Positions 33,851 to 46,669 of a stretch of 64,000 nucleotides of DNA are shown here, in pieces; the first letter of the stretch is position 1, and every line of letters starts with the position of its first letter. This stretch comes from Lobosporangium transversale (taxonomy: Eukaryota; Mortierellomycota; Mortierellomycetes; Mortierellales; Mortierellaceae): NCBI RefSeq assembly GCF_002105155.1, contig NW_019028981.1, positions 1,280,501-1,344,500 of the forward strand, read 5' to 3'. The translations under genes were made by a program, and so were the position numbers. The notes beneath the pieces are model-generated. The model was not told the DNA's origin. It did no database searches and saw only the letters and a program-made list of their open reading frames with translations.

Positions 33851-35605
33851 TTATAATAAATGCAGTTTGATAATATCTTTTATTTTGGACTGTTTTGTAC
33901 ACTGGATTTTCCAAACCTCTTGTGGCTCAAGGACGTTATCGATGGTTTCCTGCCTCTTGTAGTTCAGGCCACGTCTTGGTATTTCCGCCTCCATCTGTCT
34001 CATTAACCATACAATACGACCAAAAATAGCTTTCGCACTCTCCTCCCAACCGGCGCTCCCATAATCAACCTTAGGAGCCAGTCTCGATACCTTGAATTTC
34101 GGGCAACTTGCCACTGAAGACGCGCATCGAGATCGATCTATACTACATTCCACAAAATACCAGGTCATGGCATCCGTAACGATACCATATGCTTTCATTG
34201 GGTTGGCCTCATCCTCCTCCTTTCCATCGTCGTCGTCTGTACGCTTGCGCTTTCGATTCGTCAATGAGGATTCCAGCTGCACCAGGTTTTGGGCCAAACC
34301 CTTCTTGAAGTCCTCTCGCTTTACCTGTGTGACACCTAGAATGTGGTTCATACCGCCAACGGCTTCGATGGAAAAATCCACCCTTCCATGACCATGTTTA
34401 CCGCGAAGTTCTCTTTGTTGAACAAGTGTTAACGTTTTCTCAAAAAGCAATACAGCCTGTGTGATGTACGAACAAACAAAGGTGGAACAAGTTGCTTCGT
34501 TTGATGGTAAGCGGCTTCCCATTGTTCTTACTCTTGCATCAAGCTCCTCGCACAGCTTCCGCAATGCATCCTGGTTTATGCTCTCTGTCAATATGTTGTC
34601 AAATGATGGCAGATCAGGGATGTCGGGTGCCTCCATGTTCGATATACCGTACAGAGTGTTGACTTCTGCAAGCGTAAAGTCTGTATATTTTTTTGTTGGG
34701 GTCTCCAGCGCCACTACTAGGGTCATTCCACCAGTCTTCCTTTGCTGTCTTAGGATATTTCTAAAGTGATTGTCGTCGGGGACTTCTGAGCGGCCATCCA
34801 CGATTACTGACAGAACAAGATCTCCTTTTCCGTCCTCTCTTTCTGGATATGCACGGAAGATCGCGCCCACAAGCTCTTTCACTGTTGTTTTCTCGACATC
34901 GGCTGTCCAGCGAAAGGACTTGTTCTTGCTTGGCCGTACGATGACGTCTAATACGAAGATACTCTGCACATCCTCCAATTTTTTTTTCTCTTCATGTAAT
35001 TGTTCCTGTAAAGCTTTTTTCTCTTCATGTAGTTGTTCCTGTAAAGCTTTTTTCTCTTCATGTAATTGTCCCTGTAAACCTTTTATCACTTCACGCAACT
35101 GTTCTTGTGATTTTTTCATCTCTTCTTGTAATTTTTTTTTCTCTTCATGTAAATCTTCTACTTGTAATTTATAAGCATGACATAGAGAGTCTTTCAGCAT
35201 ATATATCAAGCTTGTGGAGGCACGCTAAATGCCTTTCTGGCATAGATAGCGATAATGGGACGAACATGGAAAAGCAGTTGACGTACCTTTGGGCTGCTCG
35301 ACGATAATATGGATCGTGGCTTTTGGAGCTCCGTCCTTGAACACATCTTGCAGTGTCTCCATTGAGTGGAGCTGACGCTTGAGATCAATATTACCAGCAA
35401 TGAGCTGGTTGTCTGTGTCCACATTCCAAGGAATCATAGCGCACCAAAGAACAAGTTTGCCAACAATGATTTGTGTGAGGTTGCTGATTAAGCTTTTGAG
35501 ATGACAGACAGTTTTATCGGAGGAAATCTCAACGGCGAATGCTTTTGAGGCAGGGTCACCACTGATTAAACAGAGCAGTTCGAGCGTGGCTGCTGTGGGT
35601 GTCAT
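33851..35605 (-). CDS. Crinkler (CRN) protein with nuclease-like C-terminus
   Basis: Exon 1 (35605 to about 35283) encodes a Crinkler N-terminal ubiquitin-like domain. Its marks are LELLCLISGD near the start, a central LWCAMIPW, and the closing TIHIIVEQPKG. Exon 2 (about 35210 to 33851) adds a coiled coil with 11-residue repeats (QLHEEKKALQE), a second ubiquitin-like or linker region, and a C-terminal domain with GRVDFSIEA and LGVTQVKREDF then LAQNLVQ. That resembles the restriction-endonuclease-like domain of fungal Crinklers, with Gln in place of the usual Glu of ExK. A Lys/Arg plus Asp cluster (KRKRTDDDD) may be a nuclear signal. Total about 560 aa; no signal peptide. The intron borders (GT at 35282, AG at 35211) are the least certain part, because the stronger donor at 35286 does not keep frame. 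Crinklers were first known as secreted effectors. Here the gene rides in a transposon. Confidence 0.85.
34975..35110 (-). repeat. 33-bp tandem repeats coding for a coiled coil
   Basis: Three near-perfect 33-bp units and more diverged ones encode QLHEEKKALQE-type 11-residue repeats in the Crinkler gene. Expansion or contraction by whole units keeps the frame. Confidence 0.8.
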
Positions 35606-35781
35606 TGTTGGGTGTTCAAAGTGAATGGTGGAGAGTGTGAAGAAAAAAGGCTGGTAATAAATATGAGTGCCAAGACACGCTGTGGCTTCGACCTTTTCGT
35701 CCAAGACACATTGTGATTTCGACCTTTTCGTGGGAACTAAGGATGTCTGTCTTTACGTTCTTTATCCGAACTAGCATAGGA

Positions 35782-35929
35782 AGGATAATGCATTATGGGA
35801 ACCCATAAATGCAATGTCACATGGGCCTATATATTTTGTAAAGTTAAGAATACTCCCCAATTCATTGGAACCTTAAAAATATCCGGACGTTTTCCTTAGT
35901 AAATCGTCCGGATAAACAAAATTTTGGTG
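35782..35929 (-). repeat. transposon terminal inverted repeat, right
   Basis: Reverse complement of 31590-31737 with about 90 percent match. It lies upstream of the Crinkler gene and may contain its promoter. Confidence 0.9.
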
Positions 35930-35999
35930 TACATGATGAGGGCGTCAAAAAAAAAAAAAAAAAAAAAAAAGCTATATGTACACCACAGCACAACAAAAA

Positions 36000-36015
36000 T
36001 ATTTAAACGGGTGCC
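36000..36015 (+). promoter_or_regulatory. shared NmrA core promoter element, gene 7
   Basis: TATTTAAACGGGTGCC, 150 nt before the ATG and only 67 nt beyond the right end of the transposon. Confidence 0.6.
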
Positions 36016-36149
36016 ACATTCGTCGCTTTCATTCTCCAACCAAGCACGTCTTCAAGTTGTATTATCTTCCTTATTAATAAGAATAAAATCCTTAAAGCCC
36101 TATTACTTCCAAAAAAAAAAAAAAAAAAAAAAAAAAAAGAAAGAAAGAA

Positions 36150-37071
36150 ATGCACCCATCACCTAAAACCCTTGTCGTCTTTGGTGCAACTGGCCAACAA
36201 GGAGGATCTGTTATCAACTTTGTCCTTGATCATCCAGAACTATCTAGCCAATACAAGATTCGAGCTGTGACACGCGTCCCATCGAAGCCAGCTGCTCAAG
36301 CCTTGCAAGAGCGAGGAGTCGAGGTCGTTAAAGCAGATCTGTATGATAGAGAATCGCTCGATAAAGCTCTCAGAGGCGCACATACTGTCTTTGGGATGGT
36401 TACCACGACCTATGATGACAGTATCTACACTAAAGAAATTATCCGAAGCAAGAACTTAGCAGACGCAGCCGTAGCTGCAGGTGTCCAGTATATCATTTAC
36501 AGCAGTTTGCGAAATCTCTGGTGACAAATATATTGAGGTCGACACTTTCAATGTCAAAGCCGACACTGAAAAATACATTCGCTCTCTGCCCATCAAGAGT
36601 GCTTTTTTCTCACCAGCCATGTTTTATCAATGCTTTCACACCTTCTTTTTCCTCACGCGCCAAGATGATGGAACCTATGTGATATTCAATACTGTTCCTC
36701 CTCAGAGTGCGATTGAGTGCTACGATCCTGTTGCTGACACTGGCAAGTTTACAAATGTTATCCTTGCTGAACCGGATAAATTTGAAGGCAAGACTCTGTG
36801 TGCAGCAGCATACTCTTACTCGTTTGAAGATATAGCAGAGCTGATCAGTACAGCATCAGGCAAGACTGTCAAGTATAAGCAGATTTCTGTAGATGAGTAT
36901 GATCGTATGATGCCAGTTCAAAACAGAATTATCGGTGACCTTATGCTTTACGTGTCAGAACATGGTTGCTTTCATCCGAATGAGGAGGAGCATGAATGGG
37001 CGACCAAGCATATCGGCAAGTTGACCACGTTTGAAGAATACCTCCAGAAGAACCCACTCGAGCTGCAGTGA
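36150..37071 (+). pseudogene. NmrA-like copy 7, frame-broken
   Basis: The first part (36150-36524) has the intact loop VVFGATGQQGGS and stops soon after VQYIIYSSLR. The second part continues the family sequence from about 36505 to 37071. Compared with siblings, about 11 bases are missing near 36510, at the spot where others encode the HAGEVS-like loop. No GT-AG pair repairs the frame. From 36192 to 36398 the DNA is the same as gene 8 (38939-39143). The transposon lies just upstream, so loss of constraint after insertion is possible, but this order of events is inference. Confidence 0.8.
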
Positions 37072-38282
37072 TCAACTAAAGCTAGAATTCGAAATGTAAA
37101 AATCAAATAAAAAGAAGTACAGCACTATTGAACAGGGTATGTGGCACGAGCCATACATAAGTCTTTAGGCCGTTTGGAACACGTATTCCGGCACTAATAG
37201 GGCCCAAGCAAAGGAGTGAATGTCAGACAACGATGAAGGCCTCTTTCTTAAACGAATGTAATAAATAAGGGTCCAAGGTGTATTATCATCCCTCATTTTG
37301 CGTTGAAGAATAAAGAATGGTTCATTATAAGGCATCACTGGAGCTGAGAAGCATTGCATAGAGCGACAAGATTCTGATATCCGCTCGGCATGTGCTGTAC
37401 TTGCTAAAACAACTGACCTCTAACTACAAGAGAGATGCATTTTAATGGAGATTTGTAATAGACTGATGGGGGGATGCAAACTGTAATAGGCAATGGTGAG
37501 GCTTGGGTAGGGTCAAGGATATATATTCAACAAAGTCTAAGCCTGGTCTAACAAGAAAGAGCCTTTTTAACACTGATTGTAACTGCGGTGCGAGCCATGG
37601 AGGATAGATACCAGAGTCTGTCTTCATTTCTGGAACTAAATCGAACACATGCTAAATGGATGATTCTTTAAGGTGTGATCAGACTTTTGCTGGTGTATAT
37701 ATTTTTTTTATTTTTCACCAGCACGTCAGAGCCCATATATTTTTCTTTTTCACTGGTGGAGTTGACTACTGATCTACAGATACCGACGTGAAGTATTCTA
37801 ATACGAGATATCCCAGTGTACCCTTGGTATACTACAACAGGAACCGCTGGCTGTGGGATTTCTTGGGTGGTGTTTGCCACACCGAGAAAAAAAAAAAAAA
37901 AAAAAAAAAAAAAAACATACCAATAATGCAAGATGCGCCACGGACCATGCGATCCATCGATGTCAAAACAGATAAATAATAAGATAAATATTTTAGCATA
38001 TGATGGCTCTCCTATTTACTTGGATGCTTCAATCTGGGAAGCCAAGATACTTTTCTGCAAGCGATTTTTATGTTCATAGCTGCTAGTGTGGCTGCTTAGA
38101 AGGCCGGTAGCAACTTTCGGTGCTTAATAACGGCGCTTAATAGTCGTAGTGGATGCATGGAGAGTCTAGCCCAATCGATGCAGATGCAGATTAGGTGACT
38201 TCTACTTTGCGGGCCTGGCTGTCGCACTACATGCATTACATGCATCTTTCCATATGATTTAACGCGCCATTTCGCACGCCCT

Positions 38283-38313
<31 letters not shown>

Positions 38314-38715
38314 CGTCGGCCTAGTTGACCCCCAACAATGCCCCTTGTTTGAGGCCACCAAAGAGGGATGAGGTTGACGTTCTATTCAATTCATTCAACC
38401 TATTCAAGCGATAGGCTTGACTGGACTCATAAACCTGATGTAACATTGTCTTATCATGTTCTTTGGGAAGGGGGTTTTGTTTTTCTCTCTATCTCAAGTC
38501 CATGCAGAGTTTGTGTAATTCGCAGTAAGGACGCATGACAGAAACAGTAGGTTGATGGAGGTGACTTACTTATATGGGATCGATATCAATTAGGCATTTT
38601 GGCAGATTTGCTATATCAAAACAGGTTGGCGTTTATTTCTTTCCACTTGTGGGGAAGTATGAGCTCAAGAACATCAAAAAGATGACCACAAGTGCTCTAA
38701 TGGTTTACTGAACCA

Positions 38716-38743
<28 letters not shown>
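37072..38743. other. NmrA intergenic spacer
   Basis: The spacer holds A and T runs (37887-37914, 38285-38313) and a block near 38060-38170 weakly related to the other NmrA spacers. No gene seen. Confidence 0.45.

Positions 38744-38748
<5 letters not shown>
38719..38748. repeat. AT microsatellite in the NmrA gene 8 promoter
   Basis: About 13 AT units run directly into the shared promoter element TATTTAAATAGATGCC at 38744. Confidence 0.85.
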
Positions 38749-38749
<1 letters not shown>

Positions 38750-38759
38750 AATAGATGCC
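38744..38759 (+). promoter_or_regulatory. shared NmrA core promoter element, gene 8
   Basis: TATTTAAATAGATGCC, 155 nt before the ATG, preceded by the AT repeat. Confidence 0.6.
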
Positions 38760-38866
38760 GCTTTTCGCTTTTGTTACCAATTCACGCCTTCGAATTATAT
38801 CATCCTCCTTTCCTCTTTAATAGCAAAAACAAACCTTTACAGTTTTTTAATTCCCTTGCGCTTCCC

Positions 38867-38898
<32 letters not shown>

Positions 38899-38899
<1 letters not shown>

Positions 38900-39837
38900 T
38901 GAAACCACCTAAAACCCTCGTCGTCTTTGGCGCAACCGGCCAACAAGGAGGATCTGTTATCAACTTTGTCCTTGATCATCCAGAACTATCTAGCCAATAC
39001 AAGATTCGAGCTGTGACACGCGTCCCATCGAAGCCAGCTGCTCAAGCCTTGCAAGAGCGAGGAGTCGAGGTCGTTAAAGCAGATCTGTATGATAGAGAAT
39101 CGCTCGATAAAGCTCTCAGAGGCGCACATACTGTCTTTGGGATCACTTGCACAATTTTTGATGACAGTGCTTATGTTAAAGAATACCTTCAAGGCAAGAA
39201 TTTAGCAGATGCGGTTGTTGCCGCAGGAGCCCAGTATTTTATCTACGGTACTGTACGCCATGCAGGTGAAGTCTCCGGTGGCAAACATTCTGCTGTCCAT
39301 GCTTTCGACGTCAAGGCTGACATCGAGAAATACATTCGCACTCTGCCCATCAAGAGTGCTTTTTTCACACCAAGCGTATATATGCAAGACTTTCACAACT
39401 TTTTCTTCACTCCTAAACGCCAAGAGGATGGAACCTATGTGATATTCCAGGTAGTCAAACCTGACAGCGTATTTGAGTTTTTCGATCCTGCTTCTGACAC
39501 CGGTAAATTTGTAGGTGCTATCCTTGCAGAGCCCGACAAGTTTGCAGGCAAAACCTTGTGCGCAGTATCCACCTTTTGCTCATTTAGTGATGTAGCAGAG
39601 ATGATCAGTAAATCAACAGGCAAGACTGTCAAGTATAAGCAGGTGTCTTTGGATGAGTATGACCAAATCATGCCAACGAGTCATAGCAGGATCGTTGCTA
39701 ACGTTATGCTTTTCCTGGAGGAACACGGTTACTTTGGTGGTTTAAAGAAGGAGGTCGAATGGTCTACTAGTTGTCATCATGAGAAGTTGACCACATTTGA
39801 GGAGTTCATCGAGAAGAACCCTTTCCATCTGGAGTGA
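38899..39837 (+). CDS. NmrA-like NAD(P)-binding protein 8
   Basis: This intronless gene encodes 312 aa with the intact loop VVFGATGQQGGS, then ADLYDRESLDKAL and FVGAILAEPDKFAGKTLC. It is the last copy of the array. The first 240 bases match broken copy 7. After that the two diverge strongly, as expected if a 5' tract was copied between them. A 28-nt A run and GAGA precede the ATG. Its 3' end converges on the ubiquitin-eL40 gene 370 bp away. Confidence 0.92.
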
Positions 39838-40209
39838 GTGGTTTTCAATGTATGGACACCTGAATAGTCTTTTCTAAAGTCTGGAGCAATTGATATAATA
39901 ACACCAAAGCAATCTTAAATAAAGACAATCAATTTCAAAGTTTACCATTTTACTTAATTGGTGTCTTCCAAAAGAAAAAGTCTCATTCTAGACGCGTCTG
40001 TTTACTATTTTTTTCTCTCTCTCCCATATCCAAAAAATGCTTTGCAAAACTAAGGAAAATGTCTGTCTGTTTTATTTAATTCGGAAGGGCTTGTTTTTCC
40101 TTTCTCCTTTCCTCTTTCTCTCCATCCATAAACGGATATGTATGTCTGCTGAAAAGTTAAAAAGAAAAGAAAAAAAAAAGAAATCGACAAGAGACCAAGT
40201 AAAATTTAT

Positions 40210-41837
<1,628 letters not shown>

Positions 41838-43045
41838 TTAGTTCTTGTTGGCACGGATACCCTTGCCAGTCTTCTTGGGGATAGCCTTAACGGGCTTCTG
41901 TGAGTTGAGGACGGCAGAGACGCGAGCAAGAGCAGCCTAGATACACATGTAAAGCAAGTTTAAACCACGTATTAGATACGATACCCATCGATGAAAAAAA
42001 TTGTAATGAAAAGAATAAATGGACAGATAGAAAAATGGAAAGTGGCAAGACAATAGGAGATAAAGAAATGTTTCCACGTTGCTGTCGCAAAACTTTGAAT
42101 ATAGAGAATAACTCATTGTTTGATAGTGAAGCAGAACATTGGTCTCGAGAAAAAAGTCATTTGATGTCTTTCTTCCTTGTGGTCATCTTGCAAATAATGT
42201 ACGCCCAGCTTTCATGTCAAATGAATCTGCTGGGTTCTAGCACTTTGCGAAACAGAAGACAAATACTAAAAAGAGTTGATAAAAAAAAATAATAACGCAT
42301 TACCTTGCGGAGATCAGCACGGTAGCCATTGCGAGTAAGGCCAGCAACAGAGCGAGCAGACTTGCGGATACCCTTGGTAAGAGTAACCTTGTTGATGGCC
42401 TTAGCAGGCTTGAAGGCAGGAACGCTAGACTTCTTGGTAGCAACGACAACACCACGGCCAGAGGGAGCAGCAGTGATATCAACAGTCTATGATATATTCC
42501 AATGAGGACAGCCGTTGATGATTAACAAACGAGCTTAACAGTTGTGTTCAGCTTTATAAGTAATGAGATGTAGTAGTGTCCCATAAACGAAGAAATAATT
42601 CCTGCATATATATTCTACATCCCATGGACTACAGGTTTCTTCACCAAATATGTTCATATCTCGACGCCGTTTTTTAGAAAAGAAAAAATACGAGCTGCAT
42701 CTTGGGTGTCTGCATCCTGAATGTCATACTGAATACTAGATTGTTTCCATTGTCCTGTTTACAATAAGCGTACCTTCTTGTTGGCAAGACCAGAGTACTT
42801 GAACGAGTTCTTGTTCAACAAGTTTCCAGCCTCCGAGGAGAATTGAACGCCATTGCGCTTGACCAAGAAAGAGTTGTTCTTCTTGATAAGAAGCCTGATT
42901 GATAACCATTGTTTTAATAGAAAAAATAGTAATAATAATAATTGTCAATATCGCTGCTATATGCATAAGCCAAATCATTCCATTGTCCCTTATGTATTGC
43001 TGCCTCGCATTTTTGTGAACCATACCAGGTAAGATCAGCCGACAT
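41838..43045 (-). CDS. RPL28: 60S ribosomal protein eL28
   Basis: Four exons (43045-43026, 42894-42774, 42486-42304, 41936-41838) join in frame to 140 aa. The start MSADLTW and then [20 protein letters not shown] identify eL28, a eukaryote-specific large-subunit protein that baker's yeast lacks. The first exon is only 20 nt. The basic C-terminus ends in [14 protein letters not shown]. Ribosomal neighbours on both sides in the same direction suit a highly expressed region. Confidence 0.95.
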
Positions 43046-46000
43046 GTTTGTCTATTGGCCCAGGTAAGATAAAAAAATAAAACGGCAAACTCGATTAGAT
43101 CATAGGCTTTTAAAGCAAGATTTCACTAATCCTGGTCTGACGTTAATGTTGATGCTGTTGTATACAATTTGAATCCTAGTCATTAAATGATCCGGAAAAA
43201 TCAATTTTGTAGCAAGCTGAATGCTGAATCAAATGTTCCGCTTAATTCTGCTAAATTAAAGTAATCCAGAAAACAAAATTATGCACCATAATGATGAAGG
43301 ATGATCATAATTTCCCGAATTCTGCTGCAGAAGTCAAGAGCACGATAATCCTGTTATCCTGTTCCTATGATACATTGCCAAAATGATCGAATCAAGCACA
43401 TTACAATGATCCCAAATGAATGTGAAGAGAAGGATTTCTACTCTTCCTGAACCACTGTCCCTCAAAAGGGCAGGAAGAAAATCCATCGGGGTGGCTTGTG
43501 AACTCCGAACATTGACCATCACTATTGCCTAACCTGGAAGGCAAGAGCACGATTGGACAATTTAATGAAAGGAAATAAAAGCCGCCTCCTATATGAGATC
43601 ACAGTCTTCCATATTCGCTTAATCGAGAAGTCTGCTTACTCAGGCCAGAGAGCCTGCAATCCTTATAATCAATATGCGCTCCAGAAGGTCTATTCTCATG
43701 TGGCAAGTAAGATACCTTGGTTTCACGATGTCCGTCATGCAGATTTTACATTCACAGATCAGTAAAACTTTGCAACCGACACTTGCTGTACTTTGCAATT
43801 GGTGACTACCACCATCAGCACCTTTAATAAGGTCGCTCACCAAACGAACGTAGGGACGTCTACCGAACAAGAGCGCTATTCCCAGCTTAAGAAGCTACTT
43901 GAGGCATGAGTACTTTGGTGCAAAGCCCAAACCCACCACTATTTAAGATCCTATCAATAAAGAATCAAACTGTCTCTCACTAATGCTTAACTACCTATTA
44001 TTTCGAAAGACATAAATAGGGAGCAGTAGTAGATATAAGAACGTGTATCACTTACATCTGTATAGATGTTATTAAAAAGCATTACCTACTTCAAGGCGAA
44101 TCACTTTGGTGTAATGCCTTTGACTTTTGTAACTTTGCCTCTAAACAGACAGCTCATGCTCAGATAGCCATCAATTTCGTCTTCAACTGTCAATAGATGT
44201 ACGCATTTAGGACCATTCAATATCAGTATTTCTCAGCAACAAAGCTACAAAAGAAGTTTATATATATGATCAGCCAGAAAAAAGTATAGTCAAGGCATAC
44301 TGGAATCATTGTCAATCTTCTTCTACTTAACTGTTTGCAACAGAGAACTCACTAGCCTGAAAACGATTAAAAAATAGACAGATCATAACCCATTCCTTGC
44401 AAGGATAGATTAAAACAATTAGTCTTGATTGTGCACAAGTTTACATTCATTCAAGTTGATTGGAATGTAGTGAATGCTGTACGACCATGATGTGGAGAGA
44501 TTAAAAAGATAGACAAGCGCAAGGCACAGATCGACAGGATAGATGCAAAATGTTCAGGGGCTAATTAGTCCCCTTGATCTTGATAAACATCCCTAGACAA
44601 CATTACTGTTTGCCCGTCTACGAGCTTTCTCTCTATACCTTTTTTAATTTTTTAATTGTAAAGCATACTAAGCCCTATTATACTTAAAAGTGGCCCTGTG
44701 AAGGCATCAGACAATTAACCGATGATCTTGATGACTGACTCTTGCTGTCGCTTGTGGCGGTCTGATTGATCATCAGTAGGCGCCGTTTATCGTCGTAAAA
44801 GAGGTCGAATAGAGATGCGGTTGTAATGCGACTTCAGGGCTCCAGACTAGTTTAGGGAGGCTTTGGATTTGTCGCTGGCTTGTTAACAAGAACGCTTGGA
44901 GCGGGTTGCTGACAAGGTATTTCCAGATGAAAGTGTGTCGTAGTGTTGATAATGCATCACTTCTTCAGTGAAGGAGCATTTGTTCGGACGAGTAACCAAA
45001 ATGTTGTTCCTGTTGAACTGGGAAGCATTGGACAAGCTTTACAGCACATCTTCCTCAGCGCCAACTACTCTTAGGTATCAGGACAGTCCCTTGATATTTC
45101 GCCTTCACATCAAAGTATTACCGACTTTTTGATACCTATCTGGTCACTGTCATTGAAGCACAGATAGACACCCACCTATTACCAAAGCTCGCACCATCCG
45201 CCATCCGGTCCTGGAACGAATATGATATCCTCAAGACTGTGATCGATCGACATCATAAAGGCCATCATTGGTGCCATTTTTAATACTTTGTTTTCGATTT
45301 GACCTTGATACAATGCTTCTTAGTCAGAGTATTGTCGCGGTGTTGGAGGCTCATATCAGTCCATTACCTCATTAGGCCTAAAGTCTCGAACGTAAATAGG
45401 TAATTCTTCATTTCAATAAAGGCAATCATCTTATCCTTTTTTTTCTTTAGATACAAGAGATAGAAGGAAGAATAATTCAAAGGAAAGATGCCTCCTATGC
45501 CAGTCTTCTCACTCTTGATTCACATTGGCTGCACTGGTCGCTGCTGAATATGGCAACGGAAGAAGAAACAACAACCGAGTGATTACATTCACTAATGCAA
45601 GCCACGCATGGTAACAAAGTCTTGTTGAAAGCAAACTATAACTGTCCAATAGGCCAATGACTACCTACGAGATTACCATTGTCACCCAGCAAAGGAAATC
45701 TGATAACGACTTCTAGGATGGATCCTTGCCAAGGAACACTAGAGAAGACGCGCATGACTCTTTTGCATTCCCCATTAACATGGCCTGATGATAGTGCGTG
45801 CAGCCATTTTATAATATTTTAATCAACTTGTAGAAACAGTTTCTACTGTTATTGAGTATAAATTGTAATTGGTTTCAGGAACACTGGATCACTATAAATG
45901 GCTCCATTTTCTTGATCTACTCATATTGTAGCCTTCTTTGGCGTGGCGAACAACGAATCTAAATTGCCAAACTACAAGCTAAATGTTTTAGCCTATGCTA

Positions 46001-46198
46001 AAACAGAGGAGAGAAAGAAAACCGTTCTCTATCCGATCTTGGTATTCGTACAGAAATATATACGCTTTGAGGTAAGAGACATTTGAAGCAAAGATCAATC
46101 ATTAAGTCATACATCATCTCTCTTTGTTGAATTATTCCAAGTAAGATTACAGTAAGAATAACCATCGGCCCTTTGCAGTGAATATACTTTATAACTGC

Positions 46199-46229
<31 letters not shown>

Positions 46230-46232
46230 GAA
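43046..46232. other. 3.2-kb stretch without a recognisable gene
   Basis: Short plus-strand pieces read like eroded protein, for example NKVAHQTNVGTSTEQERYSQ near 43825-43885 and GRVTKMLFLLNWEALDKLYS near 44980-45045. Stops and frame changes break them. No inverted ends or target repeats were found. It may be an old insertion of a transposon or a dead gene. The T run at 46202-46229 borders the Pop2 3' end. Confidence 0.4.
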
Positions 46233-46617
46233 TTAGTTAATGTTTATTGTTGACTTCTGGAAGTTATTAGGCTTGCCATTAGGTGTTGCAGACTGGTTTG
46301 TGATCAGTGGGCTATCATTCCCTGCTGCAGAGTTAAATGTAGCGATTGAGTTGGGCTGTGTAGCACTAGAGCCTACTGCTGAGCCAAGGCCATAGAGATA
46401 TCCACTATTAATCAAATGGAGGATGAACAAAATATAGAGTAAGTGATTGTTATGAAGCAATGATTCGTCCTTCATTCCTCAATATCAAACTTACAGATAC
46501 TTAGCGTCATCAATCTTGTCCTCAAAGAAAATTTGACGCATCTTAAAGAAGGTTGAGCATGTCAAAAGGCTATCACTTCCTGCTTGATGTTGTGATCCAA
46601 TTCTCACAACCTATCAC

Positions 46618-46669
<52 letters not shown>

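Larger units (their letters stand above)
31590..35929. mobile_element. Tigger/pogo-type transposon carrying a Crinkler gene, 4340 bp
   Basis: Long inverted repeats bound the element. Both ends begin CACCAAAATTTTGTTTAT and are flanked by TA (31588-31589 and 35930-35931), the duplication typical of the Tc1/mariner superfamily. Inside are two convergent genes that fill almost the whole space: a Tigger/pogo transposase on the plus strand and a Crinkler-type gene on the minus strand. The element sits in the spacer between NmrA genes 6 and 7. The inverted repeats are about 90 percent alike, and the transposase is nearly open, so the insertion is not old. Confidence 0.9.

Noticed and set aside
16700..38898. 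A-rich runs before the NmrA start codons as proof of retrocopy origin
   Set aside because: A retrocopy would leave poly(A) at the 3' end. Here the runs are in the 5' leader.
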